A stretch of 64,000 nt of DNA from Nonomuraea dietziae (GCF_014195505.1 NZ_JACIBV010000001.1:5208001-5272000); one strand, 5' to 3'. Counted from the first letter of the stretch, positions 8,350 to 16,740 are shown. Notes: generated from the sequence alone by a model not told the origin. Program-made: numbers and translations.

Positions 8350-8386
8350 CCTGGTGCCGCCAATACCGGGATAAAGGGACTCTTTT

Positions 8387-8394
8387 TACTAGTA
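8387..8394. promoter_or_regulatory. Candidate operator in regulator/MFS divergent gap
   Basis: An 8-bp perfect palindrome TACTAGTA sits in an AT-rich patch midway between the divergent starts and is followed by an imperfect AGTATCTACT/CTACCACT direct repeat. It is a plausible binding site for the MmyB-type regulator that also overlaps its own promoter. Confidence 0.4.
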
Positions 8395-8418
8395 TCTACT
8401 TTCTACCACTGTGGAAGC

Positions 8419-9813
8419 ATGATCCAAGCTCCGCCCGTCGAGAAGTCCACGACCAGGAGCGGCGGCCTGCTCCTTGCGATCGTCCTTCTCGGCCAGTTCC
8501 TCGCCGTCCTGAACGTCAACATCGTGAACGTCGCCACTCCGACGATCGAGGCCGACCTGCACTCCTCGGGCGCGGGACTGCAGATGATCGTCGCCGGCTA
8601 CACCATCACCTATGCCGTTCTGTTGATCACCGGTGCCCGTGTCGGCGACCTGTTCGGCTATCGCAACGCCTTCCTGACCGGCCTGGCCCTCTTCACGCTC
8701 ACCACGCTCGGCTGCGGACTCGCCCCCTCCACGGGCTGGCTGGTCGCCTTCCGCTTCGCTCAGGGCGCGGGAGCCGCCCTGATGATGCCGCAGGTGCTGA
8801 CCCTGATCCAGCACAACTACCAGGGTGAGGCCCGAGGCAGGGCGCTCGGCCTCTGGTCGGCCGTCGTGAGCGGCGGCATCGTGGTCGGGCAGGCGCTCGG
8901 CGGCATCCTGCTCGGCTTCGGGGCAGGCTGGCGGATCGTCTTCCTGGTGCTCGTGCCCGTTGGAGCGCTCCTTCTTCTCGCGGGGCTGAAGGTGCTGCCC
9001 GCCGACCAGGGCGGCGGCAGGGCCGGCCTCGACCCGCTGGGGCTGGTCACGCTGTCGGCGGCGGTCCTGCTGTTCATCGTGCCGCTGGTGCTCGGCCGCG
9101 ATCTCGGCTGGCCGTTGTGGGGCTGGGCCTCGATGGCGCTCAGCCTGGTGATGTTCGCCGTCTTCGTCCAGGTGGAGCGATGGGTGACGGCGCGGGGCGG
9201 CAGGCCGCTGGTGGACGCGAGGGTGCTGCGGGCGCCCGGCATGCGGCCGGGTCTCGCGGTGCTGCTGTTCGGCCCGGCCACCTGGGGCGCCTTCCTGTTC
9301 ACCTCGGCGCTGCACCTGCAGGGGGAGTTGCACCTGAGCCCGCTGATGTCCGGACTGATGCTGGTGCCGTGCGCGGTGGCCTTCGCGTTGGTCGGGCTGG
9401 CCTGGCCCAAGCTCCCCCAGCGCTTCCAGCGCTCGCTGGTGCCCGTCGGGTACGTCGTGGCCGCGCCGGCCTACCTCGGACTGGCGGCCGCTTCGGGGGG
9501 CGGCGTGCCGTACGCGGTCCTGAGCGCGCTGATCGGCGCGGGGCTCGGCGTGCAGATCGCCGTGACCAACCTGGCCACCCAGCAGGTCGAGAGCGCCTAC
9601 GCCGCCGACGCGAGCGGCGCGCTGCTCACGGTGATGCAACTCGGCCAGGTGATCGGCGTGGCCACGGTCGGCACGCTGTTCATCTCCCTCATGCACGGCC
9701 AGACGGGCCAGGCCTCCTTCGGAACGGCTGTCGCGTTGGCGGCGCTCGCCGTACTGGCCGGCCTGAGCTCACTCTTCCTCGTCAAGGCAAAGGTCTCCCC
9801 CGCCCGGACGTGA
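8419..9813 (+). CDS. MFS drug-efflux transporter (DHA2/14-TMS type)
   Basis: Encodes 464 residues from an ATG preceded by GTGGAAG; upstream in-frame sequence is antisense to the regulator. About 14 hydrophobic segments are visible. Motif A-like GARVGDLFGYR lies in the TM2-3 loop, motif B-like RFAQGAGAAL in TM4, and motif C-like VVSGGIVVGQALGGILLG in TM5. This is the pattern of proton-driven drug exporters of the EmrB/QacA group. It is divergent from a ligand-sensing HTH gene, the classic arrangement of an inducible efflux pump. The substrate cannot be read from sequence. Confidence 0.92.
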   Translation: MIQAPPVEKSTTRSGGLLLAIVLLGQFLAVLNVNIVNVATPTIEADLHSSGAGLQMIVAGYTITYAVLLITGARVGDLFGYRNAFLTGLALFTLTTLGCGLAPSTGWLVAFRFAQGAGAALMMPQVLTLIQHNYQGEARGRALGLWSAVVSGGIVVGQALGGILLGFGAGWRIVFLVLVPVGALLLLAGLKVLPADQGGGRAGLDPLGLVTLSAAVLLFIVPLVLGRDLGWPLWGWASMALSLVMFAVFVQVERWVTARGGRPLVDARVLRAPGMRPGLAVLLFGPATWGAFLFTSALHLQGELHLSPLMSGLMLVPCAVAFALVGLAWPKLPQRFQRSLVPVGYVVAAPAYLGLAAASGGGVPYAVLSALIGAGLGVQIAVTNLATQQVESAYAADASGALLTVMQLGQVIGVATVGTLFISLMHGQTGQASFGTAVALAALAVLAGLSSLFLVKAKVSPART

Positions 9814-10162
9814 ATGATTCGAGTCTCAGGGTGCGGTGGCCCATGGGGAGAACGAAGTGTTCACGACGGAGGCGGGGCGTCGCTTCTGGGAGCGGACTCG
9901 CGAGCACCGAATGAGCGTGGCGAAGAACAAGCGCCATGCCAGGTTCGCCACGATCCTCGACAGTGTCGGGAAGGCCACGGCGCCACCCGCGCGGAGTGCG
10001 CCAAGACCGCGGGCGATCGCGCAGGTCGGCGTGTTGATGTGGGTCAGGAGGCGCCGCTCCAGGCGTGTGCCATGATGTGCGCAGCTTCCGCGGTGCTCTG
10101 ACGGGGCCGGCTGAGGTGGAGCGGCCCTGTGGGTTGTGTCAGCAACCTGCCAGGGCCGTTCT
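9814..10162. other. Non-coding gap, no convincing gene
   Basis: About 350 bp between the MFS gene and the DUF397 gene. Short frames exist on both strands but none has a ribosome site, a recognisable domain or convincing codon use; one could be a relic. The right end contains a terminator hairpin for the minus-strand pair. Confidence 0.5.
10122..10158 (-). terminator. Hairpin after DUF397 gene
   Basis: Outer arms CGGCCCTG/CAGGGCCG pair perfectly, with inner GGTTG/CAACC. It lies 5 bp past the DUF397 stop on the minus strand. There is no clear T-run, as is usual in actinomycetes. Confidence 0.7.
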
Positions 10163-10387
10163 TCACGCGCTCGCGGTGAGCGTGGCGAGGTCGAACTCGC
10201 CATCACGAACCCCGGCCGTGAAAGCGGCCCACTCGCCCGGGGTGAAGACCAGGACGGGACCGTCCTGCACCTTGCTGTCCCTGAGCGCGACGCTGCCGTC
10301 GGCGAGGTTGGCGACCTCGACGCAGGTGGAAGCGCCGTTGCAGAAGCTGCTCTTCTGCCAGGCCGCCCTGGTGGTGTCGATGTGCAT
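10163..10387 (-). CDS. DUF397 small protein, partner of XRE regulator
   Basis: Encodes 74 residues from an ATG preceded by GGGGAG; the longer upstream frame would overlap the XRE gene and lacks a ribosome site. The DUF397 signature is clear: AAWQKSSFCNGASTCVEVA, VALRDSK and FTPGEWAAFTAGVRDGEF. DUF397 proteins are usually encoded next to an XRE/DUF5753 regulator and form regulator/antagonist pairs (WhiJ-like, Scr1/Scr2-like systems). It lies 53 bp downstream of the XRE gene on the same strand. Its likely role is modulation of that regulator. Confidence 0.92.
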   Translation of the reverse strand: MHIDTTRAAWQKSSFCNGASTCVEVANLADGSVALRDSKVQDGPVLVFTPGEWAAFTAGVRDGEFDLATLTASA

Positions 10388-10440
10388 TTTCTCCCCAAAT
10401 GGGTAAAAGGGGCGCCTTTGCCCCTTTGAAGGCTGCGTCG

Positions 10441-11304
10441 TCACCTTCCCCACATCATTGCCTTTCGCTGGATGAGCACGCGGGACTCGTTCTCGTCAAG
10501 CGCTTCGGACCTGATGTGGTCGAAGGCTGTTTCGTATCCAGCCACCATCTCGGGGTCTTCGACGAAGCGTGGGTTGTACAACTGCTCCAGATATACGACA
10601 TCGTCGAAAGCCGCGAACTTCAGGTGGATGAAGGCGCCGGTGTTGACCGGATGGAGTGATTCCAGCGGCAACACCTGCACAGAGACGTGCGGCAGCACGG
10701 AGAGCTGAATCAGATGCTCCATCTGCGCACGCATGACCGAGGGCTCGCCGAAACGCCGCATCAACGCCGACTCGTCCAGGATGATGTGCAGGATGCATGG
10801 ATCCGCTCGATGCAGGACACGCTGCTGCCTGTCGAGCCGGGCTTCGACCCGGCTTCGGACACCGCTGTGCGTGATACGCACGATGCCACGGGAGGCCAGG
10901 ATCACTTCCCGCGCATAGTCCTCGGTCTGCAAAAGGCCAGGCACAACCTGGGGTTCCCAGTTCTGTTGGGACGTGGCCTCCGCCTCCAGCCCGAGAAGTC
11001 TGGTGTATCCCCCGGGCAGGGTGCCTTCGTAATCCTCCCACCAGCCCCGCTGATATGCATCCACCACAAGGCCGAGCAGTTCGTCGAGTTTTTGGTCATC
11101 GCACTTGTAGAGCTTCGCGAAGGCCTGGACGTCGTCGTGGCTCGGTTTGGTCTTGGCGGCTTCTATGCGGCTCACCTTGCTGGGTGACCAGCCGAGCTCC
11201 TTGGCCGCTCTCGCGCCCGTCAGGCCTCTGCGCTCGCGCAGTTGGCGGAGCTCCTGACCGAGCTTGAGCCTGCGCACCGTGGGGCTGGCCTGCTCTGGTG
11301 GCAC
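10441..11304 (-). CDS. XRE-family regulator with DUF5753 domain (WhiJ/Scr1-like)
   Basis: Encodes 287 residues. The HTH covers about residues 13-68 (LGQELRQLRERRGLTGARAA, then WSPSKVSRIEAAKT). DUF5753 follows from about 95 to 280 (EAEATSQQNWEPQVVPGLLQ, TEDYAREVI, LHIILDESALMRRFG, MAGYETAFDHIRSEAL-like C-terminus). Family members pair with a DUF397 protein and regulate development or antibiotic production; many such pairs occur in a genome, each with its own specificity. Two identical 11-bp palindromes upstream are the best operator candidates. Confidence 0.93.
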   Translation of the reverse strand: MPPEQASPTVRRLKLGQELRQLRERRGLTGARAAKELGWSPSKVSRIEAAKTKPSHDDVQAFAKLYKCDDQKLDELLGLVVDAYQRGWWEDYEGTLPGGYTRLLGLEAEATSQQNWEPQVVPGLLQTEDYAREVILASRGIVRITHSGVRSRVEARLDRQQRVLHRADPCILHIILDESALMRRFGEPSVMRAQMEHLIQLSVLPHVSVQVLPLESLHPVNTGAFIHLKFAAFDDVVYLEQLYNPRFVEDPEMVAGYETAFDHIRSEALDENESRVLIQRKAMMWGR

Positions 11305-11391
11305 CGTCCACTCTCCTCACCGGAAATGAAGGTGTAACGGAGAAGAACCGTTTGAGCCCCGAATTTCTGGGCCGTTCGGCCAATCTTACAC

Positions 11392-11402
11392 TGCAAGTTG
11401 CA
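11392..11402. promoter_or_regulatory. TGCAAGTTGCA palindrome, copy 1
   Basis: The sequence TGCAA-G-TTGCA is an odd palindrome about 90 bp upstream of the XRE start. An identical copy lies 140 bp further right. Repetition of a perfect palindrome beside an autoregulated-type HTH gene suggests an operator. Confidence 0.6.
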
Positions 11403-11531
11403 CGGACATTCGCACGAAGGCTTGCCTCAAGGCTGACATGGAGAGACGGTGGTGGCAAGCAAAAGCCCAGCGGTCAGGGGGTGGGCTCGCGATGGTTTAC
11501 CGGGAGCCCCGGCAGCCTCTGACATTTCGCG

Positions 11532-11542
11532 TGCAAGTTGCA
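11532..11542. promoter_or_regulatory. TGCAAGTTGCA palindrome, copy 2
   Basis: Identical to the copy 140 bp to the left. It lies between the XRE gene and the small rightward genes, so it could allow one regulator to act on both transcription directions. Confidence 0.6.
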
Positions 11543-11893
11543 GGCACTCATGCGGCGCATGTCCCAGCGGGAATTGCGAAGAAATTTGATTTTTCTCCCG
11601 CCAGACTATTGCCGGGGCCAGGTCACGGAGGGACGATCAGGCTCAGGAAGGCGAGATGACGATGCGCACTCGGGCCTTTCGCAGACGCTCAAGCGCGGCC
11701 GTCTGGGCCGCTCCCTTCCGGCAACGGCGCCGTTCAGATATGCAGGTCCGCCGAAAGGAAGTCAGCACAAAGCCGGACCGACGCTGGTCTCCCACCGTCA
11801 CGCGATCGGGCTGCCACCCGGTGACGGCCGAGCTCTTCAGCGCCCGGTCCGGCCCAGAAGTCCACCTCAGAAATGCCGCGAAAGGGGTCTTCT

Positions 11894-12118
11894 ATGTTGT
11901 ACTCACAAGGTACCAAGGGACTCGGCCGAATCAAGCCCCGGATCCGGGAACTCATCGCGTGGACGGATCGCGAGATCTGCATGGAGTACGACGAGTTCGC
12001 GCACCGGCGCGGCTGGACCGTCGCCCGCACGGGGTTCGGCTCCCGCTCCTACCGGGACCCACGGTTCGACCAGCTCAGGGTGTTGCGCGCCTCCCTCATC
12101 CCAGAGGAGGTGTCGTGA
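11894..12118 (+). CDS. Small hypothetical protein, possible integrative-element accessory
   Basis: Encodes 74 residues from an ATG preceded by AAAGGGG. It is charged and Tyr/Arg-rich (IRELIAWTDREICMEYDEFA, GFGSRSYRDPRFDQLRVLR) with no signal or membrane segment. Its stop is one base before the next start, and GAGGAGGT at its 3' end serves that gene, so the two form an operon. From memory, similar short proteins precede transfer-related genes in actinomycete integrative conjugative elements. That link is inference; no domain is recognised. Confidence 0.65.
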   Translation: MLYSQGTKGLGRIKPRIRELIAWTDREICMEYDEFAHRRGWTVARTGFGSRSYRDPRFDQLRVLRASLIPEEVS

Positions 12119-12119
12119 G

Positions 12120-12761
12120 ATGTCCCGCAATCCTCGGCATCAGATCTACCCGGCGGTCGGCGACCTGCCGGCGGCCGAGCGCTCCGGCTCTCTCGTCAGG
12201 CTCTGGCGGATGCGCACCGAGCTCCTGCTGACCGCGGGACTGGCGCTGGTGCTGCTCGCCGCCGTCGGCGGCGGGCGATGGGTGCCCTTCCTCGCGCTCA
12301 CCAGCGCGGTCTCGGTGCCCGCCGTCACCCGCGTCGGACGCAACTGGATCGTCGCGCACGCCTGGTGCGTAGCCTCCAGGCATCGGCTGCAGCGGCTCTG
12401 CCTGGAGACGACCATGCACACCAGGGCGGGCAGGATCCCGCTCATCCTGTGGATCACGCCGACGGCCCGTGGGGAGAAGGCGCTGGTTCTCACCAGAGCG
12501 GGCATCTGCGCGGAGGACTTCGAGGCCTTCGCCGGGGAGATCGAGGCGGCCTGCTTCGCGCGGGACGTCAGGATCCACAAGCACCGCAGATGGGCCCACC
12601 TGGTGATCGTCGAAATCATCCGCAGGGACCAGAGCGAGGGCGCGGTCGCGCCGGGCGTCGAACGGCTGTACGGCAGGAGCGGCTGGGTCTCGCTGAAGTC
12701 CACCCGCGCCGAGACCGAGGAGCCACCCGGCAGAGCGCCCGCGCTGCTCATCCCGGTCTGA
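12120..12761 (+). CDS. Two-TM protein resembling the gene upstream of TraB/FtsK in AICEs
   Basis: Encodes 213 residues. Two adjacent membrane segments lie at about 33-70 (LLLTAGLALVLLAAVGGG and WVPFLALTSAVSVPAVT). A soluble C-terminal domain contains LILWITPTARGEKALVLTRA, GICAEDFEAFAGEIEAAC and FARDVRIHKHRRWAHLVIVE. That pattern of TP.GE...CRAG.SAEDF...ACWARDVRV matches, as I recall it, conserved proteins encoded just before the FtsK/SpoIIIE-type TraB pump in actinomycete integrative conjugative elements. Here no TraB, replication, excisionase or integrase gene follows, so it may be an orphan relic or a domesticated copy. Confidence 0.7.
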   Translation: MSRNPRHQIYPAVGDLPAAERSGSLVRLWRMRTELLLTAGLALVLLAAVGGGRWVPFLALTSAVSVPAVTRVGRNWIVAHAWCVASRHRLQRLCLETTMHTRAGRIPLILWITPTARGEKALVLTRAGICAEDFEAFAGEIEAACFARDVRIHKHRRWAHLVIVEIIRRDQSEGAVAPGVERLYGRSGWVSLKSTRAETEEPPGRAPALLIPV

Positions 12762-12781
12762 CCTCCTTCAGGCCACGCACC

Positions 12782-12811
12782 GGGGACGCTCCACGGCGGA
12801 CGGGCGTCCCC
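12782..12811 (+). terminator. Possible hairpin terminator
   Basis: Arms GGGGACG/CGTCCCC with a 16-nt loop lie 20 bp after the membrane-protein stop. The stem is short for the loop size. Confidence 0.4.
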
Positions 12812-12903
12812 TGACCCGTGGTGGAGAAAGCCAGACATTGGGGCCTTCCCACCCGCCGCCGTACGGGACAAGATGAGTTCGGATGACGAACTCAGGAGCA
12901 GCG

Positions 12904-15000
12904 ATGACGACCGTGCACCGCACCTGCCCTCTCTGCGAGGCCGTCTGCGGCCTGACGCTCACGCTCGACGACGGCGGCCACGTCACCGGCGTCAGAGGCG
13001 ACAAGGACGACCCTTTCAGCAAGGGCTTCATCTGTCCCAAGGGCGCCAGCCTCGGCCATCTCGACGAGGACCCCGACCGGCTGAGCAAGCCGCTGGTCAG
13101 GGAGGGTGACCAGTGGCGGGAGGTGTCGTGGGACGAGGCGTTCGCCACGGTCGCCCGCGCGCTCGAAGGGGTCAGGGACAGGCAGACGATCGCCGTCTAC
13201 CTGGGCAACCCTGGGGCGCACACGATGGCGGGGGCGCTCTACACCGCGCCGCTGATCAGGGCGCTCGGCACCCGCAACGTCTTCTCGGCCAGCACCGCCG
13301 ACCAGATGCCGAAGCACGTGGCCAGCGGGCTGATGTTCGGCCACCCGTTGCACATCCCCGTCCCCGATCTCGACAGGACCGACTACCTGCTGATGCTCGG
13401 CGCCAACCCGCTGGAGTCCAACGGCTCGCTGTGCACCGCCCCCGACTTCCCCGGCAGGCTGAAGGCGATCAGGAGACGCGGAGGGAAGGTCGTCGTGGTG
13501 GACCCGCGGCGCACCAGGACCGCCGCCCAGGCCGACGAACACGTGTTCGTCCGGCCGGGCAGCGACGCCTACCTGCTCTTCGGCCTGGTGCACACGCTCT
13601 TCGCCGAGCAGCTCACCAGCGTCTCTGTCGAGGTCAACGGCCTCGAGGAGGTCAGGGAGGCGGCCAAGCACTTCCCGCCTGAGGTGGTCGCCCGCCGTAC
13701 GGGGGTGCCGGAGGAGACGATCGTCAGGCTGGCCCGCGAGCTGGCGGCGGCGCCCACGGCGGCGGTGTACGCCAGGATCGGCACCTGCACGCAGGAGTTC
13801 GGGACGCTGGCCCAGTGGCTGGTCGACGTGCTCAACACGCTCACCGGCAACCTCGACAGGCCGGGCGGCGCGATGTTCCCCATGCCGGCCACCGAACCGC
13901 CGAGGAGCCGCAGGCCGTACACGACCGGCAGGTGGAAGAGCCGCGTGCGCGGTCTGCCCGAGGCCAACGGCGAGCTGCCCGTGGCGACGCTGGCCGACGA
14001 GATCGAGACGCCGGGCGAGGGGCAGGTGCGCTTCCTGGTGACGGTGGCGGGCAACCCCGTGCTGTCGGCGCCGAACGGGTCCAGGCTGGACGAGGCGTTC
14101 GGGCAGCTCGACTTCATGGTCAGCGTCGATCCCTACCTCAACGAGACGACCAGGCACGCGAACGTGATCCTGCCGCCGCCGAGGGTGCTGCAGTCGGGCC
14201 ACTACGACTTCGCGCTGCTGGGCTTCGCGGTGCGCAACTACACGCGCTACTCGCCTCCCGCCCTGCCTCTCGGCGAGCGGCCGTCGGAGTCAGAGATCAT
14301 GGCGCGGCTCGCGATGATCGCCTCGGGGCTCGAAGGCGATCTGGACGAGTTCATCATCGACCAGACGCTCCAGAAGGCCGGAGTGGAGCTCCAGCTCACC
14401 GGAGAGACGGGGGCCGAGCGCAGGCTCGACATGATGTTGAAGCTCGGGCCGTACGGGCTGTCGCTGGAGAAGCTGCGTGAGAACCCGCACGGACTCGACC
14501 TCGGTGCGCTGGAACCACGGCTGCCGGGGATCCTGCGTACCGCCTCCGGGCTGGTCGAGCTGGCGCCCCCGCAGCTCATGGAGGACGTCGAACGGCTGAG
14601 AGAGCGGCTCGATCAGGCGCCGCCCGAGATGGTGCTGATCGGCAGGCGCCACCTGCGCTCGAACAACAGCTGGATGCACAACGTCGGCACGCTGGTCGGC
14701 GGAAGCAACAGGTGCACGCTGCAGATCAACCCCGCCGACGTCGCCAGGCTGGGCCTGGAGCAGCAGGCGGTGATCACGTCGGCGACCGGACGGCTCACGG
14801 TGACGCTGGAGCCGACGGACACGATCATGGCGGGCGTGGTGAGCCTGCCGCACGGATGGGGCCACGCGGGCAGCGCGCAGGCCGTCGCGGCCGAGCACGC
14901 GGGAGTCAGCGCGAACGTCCTGACCGATGACTCAGCGATCGACATACCTTCCGGCAACGCCGTGTTCAACGGCGTTCCGGTGACGATTGCCTCCCTGTGA
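12904..15000 (+). CDS. Molybdopterin-dependent oxidoreductase, formate-dehydrogenase/nitrate-reductase superfamily
   Basis: Encodes 698 residues using the ATG with AGGAG 7 bp upstream. An N-terminal 4Fe-4S motif is intact (Cys8, Cys11, Cys15, Cys44). Molybdopterin signatures follow: STADQMPKHVASGLMFG, LLMLGANPLESNGSL, VVVVDPRRTRTA, and the C-terminal cofactor-binding domain from about 585 (GRRHLRSNNSWMHN, LPHGWGHAG). The protein is the length of a single-subunit catalytic component. No FeS or membrane subunit lies beside it, though a Rieske protein gene follows two genes later. It has no Tat signal, so it is cytoplasmic. The substrate is not determinable. Confidence 0.92.
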   Translation: MTTVHRTCPLCEAVCGLTLTLDDGGHVTGVRGDKDDPFSKGFICPKGASLGHLDEDPDRLSKPLVREGDQWREVSWDEAFATVARALEGVRDRQTIAVYLGNPGAHTMAGALYTAPLIRALGTRNVFSASTADQMPKHVASGLMFGHPLHIPVPDLDRTDYLLMLGANPLESNGSLCTAPDFPGRLKAIRRRGGKVVVVDPRRTRTAAQADEHVFVRPGSDAYLLFGLVHTLFAEQLTSVSVEVNGLEEVREAAKHFPPEVVARRTGVPEETIVRLARELAAAPTAAVYARIGTCTQEFGTLAQWLVDVLNTLTGNLDRPGGAMFPMPATEPPRSRRPYTTGRWKSRVRGLPEANGELPVATLADEIETPGEGQVRFLVTVAGNPVLSAPNGSRLDEAFGQLDFMVSVDPYLNETTRHANVILPPPRVLQSGHYDFALLGFAVRNYTRYSPPALPLGERPSESEIMARLAMIASGLEGDLDEFIIDQTLQKAGVELQLTGETGAERRLDMMLKLGPYGLSLEKLRENPHGLDLGALEPRLPGILRTASGLVELAPPQLMEDVERLRERLDQAPPEMVLIGRRHLRSNNSWMHNVGTLVGGSNRCTLQINPADVARLGLEQQAVITSATGRLTVTLEPTDTIMAGVVSLPHGWGHAGSAQAVAAEHAGVSANVLTDDSAIDIPSGNAVFNGVPVTIASL

Positions 15001-15030
15001 TCGTTGCGGTCGACCGGACACGTCGGACAT

Positions 15031-15036
15031 TAATAG
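15031..15036 (+). promoter_or_regulatory. Candidate -10 for leaderless HD-hydrolase mRNA
   Basis: TAATAG lies about 10 bp before the GTG start and there is no Shine-Dalgarno sequence. This spacing suits a leaderless transcript, common in actinobacteria. No strong -35 is visible. Confidence 0.4.
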
Positions 15037-15046
15037 GGTGTCGCGC

Positions 15047-15649
15047 GTGACTACCACGCAAGAAGAGGACCGACTGAACGCCCAGATCGCCTTCGCAGTG
15101 GAGATCGACAAGCTGAAGCGGGTGATCCGCCGCAACAGCCTCATGGACGGATCACGCCGTGAGAACGACGCCGAGCACTCGTGGTACGTCGGCCTGCTGG
15201 CGATGATCCTCGCCGAGCACGCCCCGCAGGGGACCGACATCCAGCGGGTGGTCGCCATGCTGCTCGTCCACGACCTCGTCGAGATCGACGCGGGCGACAC
15301 CTTCGTCTACGACCCTGTCGCGGTGGCCGCGCAGATCGACGCCGAGCGCGCCGCCGCCGACCGGATCTTCGCCCTGCTCCCCTCCGACCAGGCCGTGCTC
15401 TTCAGGGAGCTGTGGGAGGAGTTCGAGGCCCGCGAGACGGTCGAGGCGCGCTTCGCCAAGGCCCTCGACAGGTTCGCCCCGATCCTGGCCAACCACCACA
15501 CCGAGGGCGGCACCTGGCCGCTGTTCAAGGTGACGGCCGGCCAGGTGCGCGAGAAGGTGAAGATCATCGAGGATGGCTCGGAGTCGCTCGGCGTCTACGC
15601 CAACGAGTTGATCGACCTCTCGGTCAGCCGGGGGCATCTGTCCGAGTGA
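15047..15649 (+). CDS. HD-domain phosphohydrolase, YfbR/HDDC2-like
   Basis: Encodes 200 residues from a GTG. The HD signature is complete: His44 in NDAEHSW, His75-Asp76 in LLVHDLVEIDAGD, and a distal Asp in FAKALDRFAPI, with the NHHTEGGTW loop. This is the pattern of metal-dependent 5'-deoxynucleotidases (YfbR, HDDC2), which remove phosphate from dNMPs. It lies 46 bp downstream of the oxidoreductase with its own likely promoter. Alternative: another nucleotide-type HD hydrolase. Confidence 0.88.
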   Translation: MTTTQEEDRLNAQIAFAVEIDKLKRVIRRNSLMDGSRRENDAEHSWYVGLLAMILAEHAPQGTDIQRVVAMLLVHDLVEIDAGDTFVYDPVAVAAQIDAERAAADRIFALLPSDQAVLFRELWEEFEARETVEARFAKALDRFAPILANHHTEGGTWPLFKVTAGQVREKVKIIEDGSESLGVYANELIDLSVSRGHLSE

Positions 15650-15679
15650 TCCCCTTACCGCCGGGGTAGGGGTTTGGTC

Positions 15680-16564
15680 GTGAAGGAGAAAGTCAGGCTG
15701 GCAGGGCCGGTCGACCTCGCCGACAAGCTCGAGAAGAGCAGGGCGATGGATCGGCCGATCAGAGTGCTGGCCAAAGCCGTACGGGAGAAGATCGGGCCGG
15801 GCAGGCTCCGCGACTGGTTGCACGGGGTGCCCACCGGCAAACCGCTGCATCCGCCACTGGCCACGGTCACACTCGGCTGCTGGGTGTCGGTCGCCGTGCT
15901 CGACCTCATGAACACCGACCCGAAGGCGTCGAAGGCGCTCCTGGCCGCAGGGGTGGCGGGCGCCGTGCCGACGGCGGCAGCGGGGCTCACCGACTGGTCG
16001 TCACTCCACCGCGAGCAACAGCGGGTGGGCTTCGTCCACATGGTCACCAACCTCACCGCCCTCAGCCTGTTCTCCGGCTCGTTGCTGCTCCGCATGGCCG
16101 GACGGCAGGGCGGCGGCAAGGCGCTGTCCATGCTGGGCCTCGGCGCCGCGGCGGTCGGCGGCTACCTCGGCGGCCACATGGCCTACCGGCAGGCGGCGGG
16201 TGCCAACCACGCCGAGCAGGTCGCCCACCTGGTGCCGCTCGGCTGGCACGATCTGTGCCCGATCAAGGACCTGCCCGAGGGACGTCCCGTGACCCGCAGG
16301 CTCGGTTACATCCAGCTCTTCGTGCTCAGGCACGGCGGCGGCGTGAGCGTGCTCGCCGACCGCTGCTCGCACCTGGCCGGCCCCCTGCACCAGGGACGAC
16401 TGGTGATCGAGAACGGCGAGCCCTGCGTGGTCTGCCCGTGGCACGGCAGCACGTTCAGGATCGCCGACGGCAGCGTCAAGCACGGCCCCGCCACCGCGCC
16501 GGCCCCCACCTTCGAGACCCGCGTACGACGCGACGGCACCATCCAGGTGCGGCCTTTGACCTGA
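15680..16564 (+). CDS. Fusion of DUF2231 membrane domain and Rieske [2Fe-2S] domain
   Basis: Encodes 294 residues from a GTG with GGGGTAGGGG upstream; a TTG two codons earlier is an alternative. Residues 50-180 hold the DUF2231 region with about four hydrophobic segments (HPPLATVTLGCWVSVAVLDL, AGLTDWSSL, FVHMVTNLTALSLFSGSLLL, GGYLGGHMAY). The C-terminal Rieske domain has CSHLAGPLH and CPWHGSTF, giving both Cys-x-His and Cys-x2-His ligands. Such fusions are known in actinomycetes without assigned function; a membrane-bound electron carrier is likely. Proximity to the molybdopterin enzyme could mean an electron partner, but the HD gene intervenes. Confidence 0.88.
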   Translation: MKEKVRLAGPVDLADKLEKSRAMDRPIRVLAKAVREKIGPGRLRDWLHGVPTGKPLHPPLATVTLGCWVSVAVLDLMNTDPKASKALLAAGVAGAVPTAAAGLTDWSSLHREQQRVGFVHMVTNLTALSLFSGSLLLRMAGRQGGGKALSMLGLGAAAVGGYLGGHMAYRQAAGANHAEQVAHLVPLGWHDLCPIKDLPEGRPVTRRLGYIQLFVLRHGGGVSVLADRCSHLAGPLHQGRLVIENGEPCVVCPWHGSTFRIADGSVKHGPATAPAPTFETRVRRDGTIQVRPLT

Positions 16565-16589
16565 CCTCGGCCCGACTTCCGCGATCGTT

Positions 16590-16740
16590 TAACGGACGAT
16601 GTGGGCAGCCACGCCGTTCCCGGCTCGTCGCCGAGGGCGTCCAGGTCAGGGCGCTGGTCCGCGACCCCGGTCACCTGAGTCGGAAGCTCGGATTCTGGGG
16701 TGACCCGGAGATCGTGGAGGAGGAGCTCGACGGGCGGGCT
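16590..16740 (+). pseudogene. Fragment of an NAD(P)-binding (NmrA/atypical SDR) protein
   Basis: One frame reads RLVAEGVQVRALVRDPG followed by about 20 residues ending EIVEEELDG, which matches the beta2 region of NmrA-like or extended SDR proteins (...LVAELLERGHQVRALVRDP...). The expected upstream Gly-rich GATGxxG turn is missing and the frame soon enters a 47-bp tandem repeat. I interpret it as the remnant of a decayed gene. Confidence 0.6.

Larger units (their letters stand above)
11305..11893. other. Long divergent regulatory gap
   Basis: Roughly 590 bp between the leftward XRE gene and the rightward small genes. It holds the two palindromes and an AT-richer patch near 11575-11600. A rightward frame from about 11656 with AAGGCGAG upstream continues past the next gene start in another frame and resembles no family. 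I see no supported gene. Confidence 0.5.

Noticed and set aside
7519..8418. N-terminal 300-codon extension of the MFS transporter
   Set aside because: The extension is antisense to the HTH regulator; the ATG at 8419 starts a normal transporter.
8389..9696. Leftward frame of 435 codons opposite the MFS gene
   Set aside because: Gln/His/Arg-rich, no domain, shadow of a recognisable transporter.
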